A stretch of 9,611 bases of DNA from Bacillota bacterium (GTDB lineage: Bacteria > Bacillota > Clostridia > Oscillospirales > Acutalibacteraceae), in the NCBI GenBank assembly GCA_023397245.1, contig JAEWUH010000245.1:1-9611 (forward strand), given 5' to 3'. The stretch's first letter is position 1, and each line of letters starts with the position of its first letter. Under the pieces are notes generated by a model that was not told where the DNA came from, did not search any database, and worked only from the letters and a program-made list of their open reading frames with translations. This document shows, piece after piece, positions 1 to 5,121 of the stretch. Position numbers and translations under genes: made by a program.

Positions 1-813
1 GCGGCAGGCATATACCGCGCCGTCTGAAAGGATTGTCAGGTGGCAGTTGCCGCAGTTGCAGCCGTCATAAACATATTCGTCATCGGGATAATCCGAGGGA
101 TGAAACAGCCCTTTTTCATATTGAAACAGCGTCCACAGGTGGTCTTTCAAATTAAATGTCGTGCCGCTGTCTTTATATTGCTCAAACTTATCCCAGCAGC
201 GCTCCATCATCTCGTGATATTCCTCCGGGGAGCAGCAGCTGTCCCGGTCGGACATGGACGGGCAGTACCGGCCAAAAGCGAAAATGTCCACGTTGTTTTC
301 TACAACGACATCCACGAGGTCAGGAATCTCTTTGCAGTTCCAACGGGAAACCGTCGACATGACAGCAACATCGATTCCGGCATTTCGAAGGATCGGAACA
401 GCCGCCAGCGTTTCACCATAGGAACCCGGGCGGCGGATACGGTCATGCGTTTCACGCAGCCCGTCAAGAGAAAGCTGATATTTCCGGCAGCCATAATCGT
501 GCAGGCGTTTACAAACCGCATCATTCAAATGAAACGGATTTCCGAGAATGGCAAAGGGGATCTTCTCCGTTTTGAGTTTTTCAGCAAGCGCCCAGAACTG
601 CGGATGCAGGATCGGATCGCCTCCGGTGATATAAAGATATGGGAGCCGATTTGCTTTTCGGCAAAAGGTCTTGATGTTTTCAATGACCGTATCCATATCA
701 GGCTCTGCCATTTCCTTGAACTTGGCATGGCTGCCGAGGGCATAAATATAGCAGTGCCTACACCGTTGGTCGCAGGCCTCGGTGATGTGCCATTGAAATG
801 CAAAATATTCCAT
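1..813 (-). CDS. Radical SAM/SPASM peptide maturase, ACGX-type system (3' end beyond window)
   Basis: Partial gene, 271 codons visible, C-terminus off the left edge. The start is an ATG at 813-811 preceded by an AAAGGAA ribosome binding site. Seen: the radical SAM cluster motif C14-x3-C18-x2-C21 followed by Tyr (EACDQRCRHCY); the S-adenosylmethionine-binding ITGGDP at about 62-67; a barrel strand QLSLDGL with downstream RRPGSY; and the start of a SPASM domain at about 252-271 (CNCGNC followed by LSDGAVYAC), which ligates auxiliary Fe-S clusters. Such enzymes cleave SAM and install crosslinks or other modifications on ribosomal peptides in the anaerobic cytoplasm. The gene lies 79 nt downstream of a Cys-rich repeat peptide, its likely substrate. 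From memory, the pairing with ACG-x repeats fits the family named 'radical SAM/SPASM, ACGX system'. The exact chemistry is not deducible; a thioether link from Cys is a reasonable guess. Family assignment is strong, subfamily good. Confidence 0.92.
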   Translation of the reverse strand, partial: MEYFAFQWHITEACDQRCRHCYIYALGSHAKFKEMAEPDMDTVIENIKTFCRKANRLPYLYITGGDPILHPQFWALAEKLKTEKIPFAILGNPFHLNDAVCKRLHDYGCRKYQLSLDGLRETHDRIRRPGSYGETLAAVPILRNAGIDVAVMSTVSRWNCKEIPDLVDVVVENNVDIFAFGRYCPSMSDRDSCCSPEEYHEMMERCWDKFEQYKDSGTTFNLKDHLWTLFQYEKGLFHPSDYPDDEYVYDGCNCGNCHLTILSDGAVYACR

Positions 814-844
814 TTTGGTTTTCCTTTCTGATTCCAATCAGGGG

Positions 845-879
845 CAAAAAGAATCCCCACAAGCCATGCCTGCGGGGAT
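845..879 (-). terminator. Intrinsic terminator/attenuator between precursor and maturase
   Basis: On the minus strand, ATCCCCGCAGGC pairs with GCTTGTGGGGAT around a 3-nt loop (12 pairs, two of them G-U; positions 879-853), followed by TCTTTTTG (852-845). It lies 13 nt after the precursor stop and before the maturase ribosome binding site. Partial read-through would give abundant peptide mRNA and less enzyme mRNA, as is common in RiPP operons. There is no room for an obvious second promoter in the 79-nt gap. Confidence 0.85.
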
Positions 880-892
880 GCCTTGCCGGAAA

Positions 893-1093
893 TTATTTCT
901 TATCACCGGCGCCACAGGCTGTACCGCAGGCAGCTGGCTTTTCCTCCGGCTTCTTGTCACCCGCGCCGCAAGCTGTGCCACAAGCAGCAGGTTTTTCTTC
1001 CGGCTTTTTCTCACCGGCACCGCAAGCCGTGCCGCAGGCAGCAGGAGCTTTTCCTTCAGTTTCGTTCTTGCTAAACAAATTTTTAAGAGACAT
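893..1093 (-). CDS. ACGX-repeat RiPP precursor peptide, 66 aa
   Basis: Small peptide with a short lysine-rich leader (MSLKNLFSKNETEGKA) followed by three 18-residue units of the form PAACGTACGAG(E/D)KKPEEK, the last ending at GDKK. It contains six Cys, each in an Ala-Cys-Gly-X motif (C20, C24, C38, C42, C56, C60), alternating with charged Lys/Glu linkers; there are no aromatics apart from Phe7 and no membrane segment. I chose the ATG at 1093 because AGGAGG at 1107-1102 is 8 nt away; the preceding in-frame GTG at 1096 would be only 5 nt away. The radical SAM/SPASM gene follows in the same direction after a terminator. The regular Cys array, the linkers and the neighbour show this is a substrate for post-translational modification. 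Whether the modified peptide is cleaved into three products, exported or kept in the cell cannot be seen; no protease or transporter gene is in the window. Confidence 0.9.
   Translation of the reverse strand: MSLKNLFSKNETEGKAPAACGTACGAGEKKPEEKPAACGTACGAGDKKPEEKPAACGTACGAGDKK
896..1045 (-). repeat. Three in-frame 54-bp coding repeats of the precursor
   Basis: Units lie at 1045-992, 991-938 and 937-896 (the last is partial, 14 codons). The 12-codon Cys-rich segment differs at 8 of 36 bases between units 2 and 3, all silent. Between units 1 and 2 it differs at 6 bases, with one Glu-to-Asp change. The peptide sequence is therefore conserved despite DNA drift. Confidence 0.92.
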
Positions 1094-1167
1094 CACTTAG
1101 TCCTCCTGATCAGAATTCAGACTTTATGCCAGTCATCGATTTGACTGCATGCTTTATCTGTGATTCC

Positions 1168-1196
1168 ATTGTAGCGTGCAAGAACAACCCTGAAAA
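1168..1196 (-). promoter_or_regulatory. Candidate promoter of the precursor-maturase operon
   Basis: On the minus strand, TTTTCA (1196-1191, 4 of 6 to the -35 consensus), a 17-nt spacer and TACAAT (1173-1168, 5 of 6 to the -10 consensus). This predicts a leader of about 65 nt before the precursor. The weak -35 would suit an activated or repressed promoter. Confidence 0.45.
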
Positions 1197-1202
1197 GTAC
1201 GC

Positions 1203-1238
1203 ACCTTTCTATTACCCAGTTACCTTTTTATAACCTTT
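1203..1238 (-). repeat. Three AAAGGT repeats upstream of the precursor promoter
   Basis: AAAGGT on the minus strand occurs at 1238-1233, 1227-1222 and 1208-1203, immediately upstream of the candidate -35. A short inverted repeat GTTA/TAAC (1219-1222, 1231-1234) overlaps two of them. This is a possible binding site for the divergent HxlR-type regulator, but the motif is short and the assignment weak. Confidence 0.25.
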
Positions 1239-1299
1239 GCGGTTCATGGGCTTTTCCCGCTCAAAATAATTTTTGGATTCCTGTGTCTTTTCGATCAGC

Positions 1300-1328
1300 T
1301 TGACAGGAAATCTGCGTAACAGTATGAT
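1300..1328 (+). promoter_or_regulatory. Sigma-70-type promoter of the HxlR-family gene
   Basis: TTGACA (1300-1305, perfect -35), a 17-nt spacer and TATGAT (1323-1328, 5 of 6 to the -10). The expected start near 1335 gives a leader of about 60 nt. This is the strongest promoter match in the window and points into the only plus-strand gene. Confidence 0.8.
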
Positions 1329-1393
1329 ATGATATATAATATTCAAATTAAAACCTGCATTTATTTTGGAACTTAAGGGATGGAGATGTCCAT

Positions 1394-1735
1394 ATGCTTA
1401 CCAAAGAAGAACTGCCCGCCTGTCCGGTTGCAACGATCGTACGGCTGATCGGGAACAAATGGAAGCTGCTCATTATCCGGAATCTTCTCGCCGGAACACA
1501 ACGATTTAATGAAATACGCCGCACCATTCCCGGCATCAGCCAAAAGGTTCTGACCGATAACCTGCGTTCCCTTGAAGAAGACGGCCTTGTGACCCGCAGG
1601 ATTTTTGCGGAGGTTCCGCCCCGTGTGGAATATTCCCTCAGCGAGCTTGGTAGGACACTGAAGCCAGTCTTTGATTCTATGCAGGCCTGGGGTGAGGGAT
1701 ATCAGGAACTTGTCAGAAACAGTTCGGAAAAATAA
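1394..1735 (+). CDS. HxlR-family winged-helix transcriptional regulator
   Basis: 113-residue single-domain DNA-binding protein, full length for the HxlR (MarR-like) family. The family hallmarks run in order: CPV at 10-12, the GNKWKLLIIRNLL helix at 20-32, RFNEIRRTIPGISQKVLTDNLRSLEEDGLVTR (about 37-68, recognition helix around the GISQKVLTDNLR part), and the wing with VPPRVEYSLSELGRTL at about 74-89. The start is the ATG at 1394 with GGAG 8 nt upstream. Cys10 sits where several members (for example the HypR and YodB type) carry a thiol that senses disulfide, quinone or aldehyde stress. The gene is divergent from the precursor-maturase operon, so it may control that operon and itself; this is inference from position. 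The ligand is unknown. The family call is secure. Confidence 0.93.
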   Translation: MLTKEELPACPVATIVRLIGNKWKLLIIRNLLAGTQRFNEIRRTIPGISQKVLTDNLRSLEEDGLVTRRIFAEVPPRVEYSLSELGRTLKPVFDSMQAWGEGYQELVRNSSEK

Positions 1736-1833
1736 GGGTGTTGGAACATGAAGGCAGAATATAAGCTAGGCACTTATGTTCAAAAGTCAATTTAAAGAAC
1801 GCGAACCCGCATGAATAATGAATTCAGGCATAG

Positions 1834-1889
1834 AAAACGACGGCTGATATTTAGACATTCCAAAAGAAATGTTCTAAACATCAACCGTC
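1834..1889 (-). terminator. Long hairpin terminator after the NTF2-like gene
   Basis: Arms 1839-1859 and 1868-1889 pair over about 21 bp (GACGG...CATT against AATG...CCGTC) with an 8-nt loop and one bulged base. On the minus strand the stem is followed by GTTTTC. It lies 27 nt past the stop of the gene ending at 1916. The HxlR gene converges from the other side and may use the stem too, although its side has a poorer T-run. Confidence 0.7.
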
Positions 1890-1915
1890 ATTCAAGCTTT
1901 CCGTTGAAGATAACG

Positions 1916-2305
1916 TTATTTGATAGGAGTGTCCGAAAGAGCCCAGCCCTCAATGACTCTGGCACCAGTTGGGTCCGGGTTATCCTTGAAATGTACGAAT
2001 TCCATCGTCATCTGTTCCATCGTTTCGCCGGTTTTTTTGTTCGTAATATGAACCTTATAACGAATTGCACACCAATCATCCACGACGAGCATATTGTAAA
2101 ATTCGCCTAATTCCATATCATATACTTCGAACAGTTTTTTCATGGCGCCTTCATACTGTTGAAGAGTCCACCTTTGACCGTAAACATTATAATGAGCATC
2201 CGGCTCATACAAGGTATTGCACCACTCCAGCCAGGCATCGTAACCGCCGTTCCAGTTTTTAAATCCATTTTGCAGTCTGTCTTTAATTTTATCTTGAAAA
2301 TTCAT
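1916..2305 (-). CDS. NTF2/SnoaL-like small protein, 129 aa
   Basis: 129 residues, cytoplasmic, no signal peptide or membrane segment. The pattern fits the NTF2-like cone fold: an N-terminal helix (MNFQDKIKDRLQNGFKNW), a 'WLEWCNTLYEPDAHYNVYG' helix-strand segment at about 25-43, a second helical part (LQQYEGAMKKLFEVYD), then long strands with AIRYKVHITNKKTGETM and a closing VIEGWALSD. Family members include polyketide cyclases, ketosteroid isomerases and many unassigned proteins; the substrate cannot be read here. An AAAGGAAA ribosome binding site precedes the ATG at 2305. It follows another NTF2-like gene after 126 nt on the same strand, probably in one transcript driven from the promoter above 2971. 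Fold call is fairly confident, function unknown. Confidence 0.8.
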   Translation of the reverse strand: MNFQDKIKDRLQNGFKNWNGGYDAWLEWCNTLYEPDAHYNVYGQRWTLQQYEGAMKKLFEVYDMELGEFYNMLVVDDWCAIRYKVHITNKKTGETMEQMTMEFVHFKDNPDPTGARVIEGWALSDTPIK

Positions 2306-2327
2306 AATTTACATTTCCTTTCATTAA

Positions 2328-2346
2328 CGCTCGATATAACCGAGCG
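2328..2346 (-). other. Small stem-loop just upstream of the second NTF2-like gene
   Basis: CGCTCG and CGAGCG form a perfect 6-bp stem with a 7-nt loop, ending a few bases before the AAAGGAAA ribosome binding site. There is no T-run, so it is not a terminator. It could set mRNA stability or processing between the two cistrons. No convincing promoter was seen in the 126-nt gap. Confidence 0.35.
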
Positions 2347-2420
2347 AATCTATTATGATAACCTCTCCATCTGCCGACGCCCCTTAGTGCAGATATGTCG
2401 CTTGGGATAGCTGGTAAACA

Positions 2421-2441
2421 ATCAATGATTTTTACATTGAT
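2421..2441 (-). other. Inverted repeat at the 3' end of the 179-aa NTF2-like gene
   Basis: ATCAATG and CATTGAT form a perfect 7-bp inverted repeat with a 7-nt centre that overlaps the stop codon of the gene ending at 2432. It is A/T-rich and lacks a following T-run, so it is at best a weak terminator or pause site. Confidence 0.3.
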
Positions 2442-2971
2442 ATATTTACACCGGCTTCTTTTAATGTCCGTGCCAGTGCTTTCATGTATTCATCGGCCTT
2501 GTCGCCAAACGGGCCATGCACACCGATTGCCACGTCAAGAAAATCATTATATTCCGGGCTGACGTGGGTTTCCCAGCGTTTTATCTCGCCATCTTCATTG
2601 GTTTCCACAAAACCGTATGCGTAAAAATCCATTTCCTTTCCATCTTTTGTATGCCCGACAAAATGGGTTTTCATAACAAAACCGATATCAGAGGGCCAGC
2701 AGTTAAACTCTACCGGGCCCCAATCAGGGAACCGGAGCGAATAGGCTTTTGCTTCCATTGTTGCGGAGGTCTTCACGGAAATCGGATGAGTTTTAAGTTC
2801 GATGACACCCTTCCCAAAATACGGTGAAAAATAGACGGCATTCTCGGCAAATTTCCACTCGTCATAAGTTGCGCCGTCTTTTACTGCCTTTTTGTCGTAT
2901 GCGCTATGATAGCTTAATGCCATACGACGGTGCAGTTCAATACGCTCTTCAAGCGTTAATTTGGAACCCAT
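2432..2971 (-). CDS. Putative NTF2-like protein, 179 aa
   Basis: 179 residues, no signal peptide or membrane segment. It starts MGSKLTLEERIELHRRMALSY; the ATG at 2971 has an AAAGAGG ribosome binding site about 9 nt upstream. After the helical N-terminus comes YDEWKFAENAVYFSPYFG (about 56-53 residues in), then alternating strands typical of the NTF2 cone (GFVMKTHFVGHTKDGKEMDFYAYGFVETNEDGEIKRWETHV is the stretch, at roughly 97-137) and a C-terminal helix. The 'E.NEDG.I..WE.HV' pattern is typical of SnoaL-like proteins. It is longer than its downstream neighbour, and the two are not obvious duplicates. Its upstream region carries the tandem GTAAAC operator shared with the response regulator gene, so expression probably depends on that two-component system. 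A lyase, isomerase or ligand-binding role are all possible; I do not recognise a specific function. Confidence 0.7.
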   Translation of the reverse strand: MGSKLTLEERIELHRRMALSYHSAYDKKAVKDGATYDEWKFAENAVYFSPYFGKGVIELKTHPISVKTSATMEAKAYSLRFPDWGPVEFNCWPSDIGFVMKTHFVGHTKDGKEMDFYAYGFVETNEDGEIKRWETHVSPEYNDFLDVAIGVHGPFGDKADEYMKALARTLKEAGVNISM

Positions 2972-2995
2972 AATAAATCGCCTCTTTCGATTATT

Positions 2996-3020
2996 CAGTT
3001 TACTTTTATTTTGTAAACTG
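2996..3020. repeat. Perfect palindrome CAGTTTAC-N9-GTAAACTG
   Basis: Two 8-bp arms (2996-3003 and 3013-3020) with a 9-nt A/T-only centre, 25 nt before the start codon at 2971. The arms contain the same GTAAAC half-site as the tandem operator further upstream, here in opposite orientation. With a start near 3021 it would sit at the 5' end of the transcript, as an operator or a 5' stem-loop. Confidence 0.75.
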
Positions 3021-3027
3021 TGATGTC

Positions 3028-3060
3028 AGTATAAATTTTCGGCGTAAACTCAACGTAAAC
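3028..3060 (-). promoter_or_regulatory. Tandem operator and promoter of the NTF2-like genes
   Basis: On the plus strand, GTAAACTCAACGTAAAC (3044-3060) holds two GTAAAC half-sites with an 11-bp period, the spacing typical of OmpR/PhoB-type response regulators. On the minus strand TATACT (3033-3028) follows exactly 10 bp after the second half-site and can serve as a -10. No good -35 is present, as expected for an activator-dependent promoter. The same site occurs at 5091-5107 in front of the response regulator gene. Confidence 0.65.
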
Positions 3061-3125
3061 TAAAGAGATATTCTAGAAATTTATAGGAAGGATATCGTAG
3101 GCTTACAAAACTCCATTAAACGACA

Positions 3126-3168
3126 AACCACCCGGTAAGTCCAATGATTGCAGACTTACCGGGTGGTT
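3126..3168 (-). terminator. 16-bp perfect hairpin after the histidine kinase gene
   Basis: AACCACCCGGTAAGTC (3126-3141) pairs perfectly with 3153-3168 around an 11-nt loop. On the minus strand the tail is TTTGTCGTTT; the plus-strand side has a better T-run (3175-3180), but no plus-strand gene precedes it. It lies about 95 nt past the kinase stop and most likely ends the two-component transcript, insulating the NTF2-like promoter from read-through. Confidence 0.75.
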
Positions 3169-3261
3169 ATTGTATTTTTTAATGAGGACTTTGATATTAA
3201 CAGAGTATTTACTAGCCCGGACAGCACCTATCGGATGCAAAACTCCGTGTAAATGACCTTA

Positions 3262-4302
3262 TCAGCTGGAACAGGGCAAGTACACCGTGAATGTGCTGCC
3301 CTCATCAATTACACTCGCTACCTCTATTTTACCACCGCACAAATCAACAATCCTTTTCGCAATGGAGAGACCCAACCCTAGCCCCTTGTTGGAGTGAGAG
3401 GCATCCCCCTGATAATACTTGACAAAGATACGGGCCATTTCCTCTTCACTCATGCCTCTGCCTGTATCGGATATTTCTACCTTAACGCAATCCTTCTCTT
3501 TTCTCAGGTTAACAGTTATCTCGCCGTGCTCCGGAGTGAATTTTATTGCGTTTGACAGCAAATTAATCCAAACCTGCTGCATCAAGTCCGTGTTACCGTT
3601 ATAAATTGCAGGCTCCAGTTCGGCCGAAAAGTTAATTTCTTTCCTGCCCCATTCTTTTGAAAGCAAAATTGCACATCTCTTGATCTGCTCATCAAGTGAA
3701 TAAGGTTTCTTATCCGTTATAATTTGCTGTGACTCCAGCTTCGACAGCAGAAGCGTATTGCTTGACATAGCCGAGAGCCGTTCCGACTCATCGGCTATAA
3801 TATGCAGATATTTCCGCTTGTCTTCCTCTGTAACATTTTCTTCAAGCAAAAGTGTTGCAAATCCGTTGATGGATGTGATGGGCGTTTTAAATTCATGTGA
3901 GAAACTATTTATAAAGTCGTTATGCAGAGTTTGCACACTTTGCAGTTCGGCTCCCATCTTGTTGAAATTGATAAATGTTTCTTTCATTGGGCCTGCTTTC
4001 TCCGGATCAAGACGGAATCCGAAGTTTCCGTTCGCTATTTGACTGATTCCTCTGGTCAGTCTGGCAGTAAAGCGCATGACCATTCTTGAACCGAAATAGG
4101 ATATGGTTCCCACTACCACGCCCATCGGGAAAAACATGCCGATGGCACGGATAGCATCATAGTGTCTATTCCCTAACACAATATAATTGTCTACAAAGTC
4201 AACCGACGCATAGATACACACGGATGAAATCATGACAATTACAGTCGGAATAATTAACCATCGATTCAGTTTCTGATTGATTTTTATCTTTTTATCAGAC
4301 AT
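3262..4302 (-). CDS. Sensor histidine kinase (HAMP-HisKA-HATPase_c), 346 aa
   Basis: Membrane sensor kinase that passes phosphate to the response regulator encoded just upstream. Domains in order: TM1 at about 14-34; a very short outer loop (about 16 residues); TM2 at about 52-72; a HAMP linker at about 72-122 (RLTRGISQIANGNF); HisKA with the H-box SFSHEFKTP, phospho-acceptor His136; N-box QQVWINLLSNAIKF (Asn251); G1-box DTGRGM at 279-284; and G2-box GLGLGLS at 307-313. All catalytic boxes are intact. The start ATG overlaps the regulator's stop by 8 nt (ATGTCTGA), implying translational coupling. The tiny outer loop suggests sensing within or at the membrane rather than by a periplasmic-type ligand domain. 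The stimulus is unknown. Confidence 0.96.
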   Translation of the reverse strand: MSDKKIKINQKLNRWLIIPTVIVMISSVCIYASVDFVDNYIVLGNRHYDAIRAIGMFFPMGVVVGTISYFGSRMVMRFTARLTRGISQIANGNFGFRLDPEKAGPMKETFINFNKMGAELQSVQTLHNDFINSFSHEFKTPITSINGFATLLLEENVTEEDKRKYLHIIADESERLSAMSSNTLLLSKLESQQIITDKKPYSLDEQIKRCAILLSKEWGRKEINFSAELEPAIYNGNTDLMQQVWINLLSNAIKFTPEHGEITVNLRKEKDCVKVEISDTGRGMSEEEMARIFVKYYQGDASHSNKGLGLGLSIAKRIVDLCGGKIEVASVIDEGSTFTVYLPCSS

Positions 4303-4981
4303 TTGCTTTATCCCCCGTTATCTCTGCCTTATATCCCAATCCTTTAATTGTAATAATTTTAAACTCCTCAACAGCCTGAAATTTATTTCGCAGTCTGCTG
4401 ATGTGCGTTTTCACGGTATCTTCTCCGCTGTCTGAGTCATAGCCCCATATGTCATCGAGCAGTTGATTTTTTGTAAATATTTGTCCCGGATAGGAGAGCA
4501 GTTTATAAAGCAGCTCAAACTCTTTTTTCGGCAGCTCAATCACTTGCTCTCCGCTTTTTACGGTATATGTGTAAGAATCCAAAACAACACTGCCCAAGGT
4601 GATCTTATTTTCACTAGCGATGCGTGCGCGGCGCAAAAGGGCTTCAATTCTCCAGTGAAGCTCTTCATAATTCACCGGCTTTGTCATATAGTCATCCGTA
4701 CCGGAGGAAAATCCGGTACGCTTATCATCAAAAGACTGTTTCGCGGTCAGCATCAGAACCGGCAGTGTGAAGCCATCTTCACGAATGGTTTTTACCAACC
4801 GGAATCCATCCATTCGCGGCATCATGATGTCTGCAATAAGCAGGTCAATTCGCTGCGACTCGATCATCTCCAGTGCTTCCTGCCCGTCATTTGCACAAAT
4901 AACCGTGTAATGCGGCTTAAGCCTTGCCGCAACAAGCAGCTGAATGCTTTTATCATCTTCTGCGATTAAAATCGTAGCCAT
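4295..4981 (-). CDS. OmpR/PhoB-family response regulator, 228 aa
   Basis: Receiver domain at about 1-118: acidic pocket E8-D9-D10, phospho-acceptor D51 in LLIADIMMPRMDG, T79 in MLTAK, and K101 in YMTKPVN. This is followed by a winged-helix DNA-binding domain at about 128-222 (LPKKEFELLYKLL, DDIWGYDSDS, DTVKTHISRLRNKF, IITIKGLGYKA). I chose the ATG at 4981 because a GGAGG site lies 8 nt upstream; an in-frame TTG at 5008 would lie upstream of that site. The gene is co-transcribed and overlaps with the kinase gene. The tandem GTAAAC site at 5091-5107 in its own promoter region, repeated before the NTF2-like operon, is the likely binding site, giving autoregulation and at least one target operon. 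Signal unknown. Confidence 0.96.
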   Translation of the reverse strand: MATILIAEDDKSIQLLVAARLKPHYTVICANDGQEALEMIESQRIDLLIADIMMPRMDGFRLVKTIREDGFTLPVLMLTAKQSFDDKRTGFSSGTDDYMTKPVNYEELHWRIEALLRRARIASENKITLGSVVLDSYTYTVKSGEQVIELPKKEFELLYKLLSYPGQIFTKNQLLDDIWGYDSDSGEDTVKTHISRLRNKFQAVEEFKIITIKGLGYKAEITGDKANV

Positions 4982-5034
4982 TGGCGCACCCTCCTGCGTT
5001 AAAATCAATGTTCCCCTTTATTCAAGTCACATCG

Positions 5035-5056
5035 GCCGCCATGTCCGAATGGCGGC
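5035..5056 (-). other. GC-rich stem-loop in the response regulator leader
   Basis: GCCGCCAT and ATGGCGGC form a perfect 8-bp stem with a 6-nt loop. It lies between the tandem operator and the ribosome binding site, near the expected 5' end of the mRNA. A T-rich tail (TTTGTTATTT) is present only on the plus side, where no gene precedes it. It is therefore either a leader stem or a weak stop for transcripts coming from the ArsR-like gene. Confidence 0.5.
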
Positions 5057-5069
5057 TTTGTTATTTATC

Positions 5070-5107
5070 AATATATTTAAGCTCTCAAAGGTAAACTCAA
5101 TGTAAAC
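5070..5107 (-). promoter_or_regulatory. Tandem GTAAAC operator and promoter of the response regulator operon
   Basis: GTAAACTCAATGTAAAC (plus strand, 5091-5107) is identical at 16 of 17 bases to the site at 3044-3060. On the minus strand, TTAAAT (5080-5075) begins 10 bp after the second half-site, and TATATT (5075-5070) is an alternative -10. The site starts 14 bp after the stop of the ArsR-like gene, which appears to lack a terminator of its own before it. Confidence 0.65.
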
Positions 5108-5121
5108 ACTATTTCATAACG

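Noticed and set aside
896..1045. CRISPR-like array (regular 54-bp period)
   Set aside because: The units are contiguous, in frame, differ only silently, and encode a Cys-rich peptide; there are no unique spacers.
40..1144. Several plus-strand open frames, including a 263-residue one and Pro/Ala-rich ones over the repeats
   Set aside because: They are antisense to the radical SAM gene and the precursor. The minus-strand frames carry diagnostic motifs and ribosome binding sites; the plus-strand ones do not.
4982..5008. Upstream TTG start for the response regulator
   Set aside because: The GGAGG site lies inside that extension, 8 nt before the ATG at 4981, and receiver domains begin at the MATILIAEDD position.
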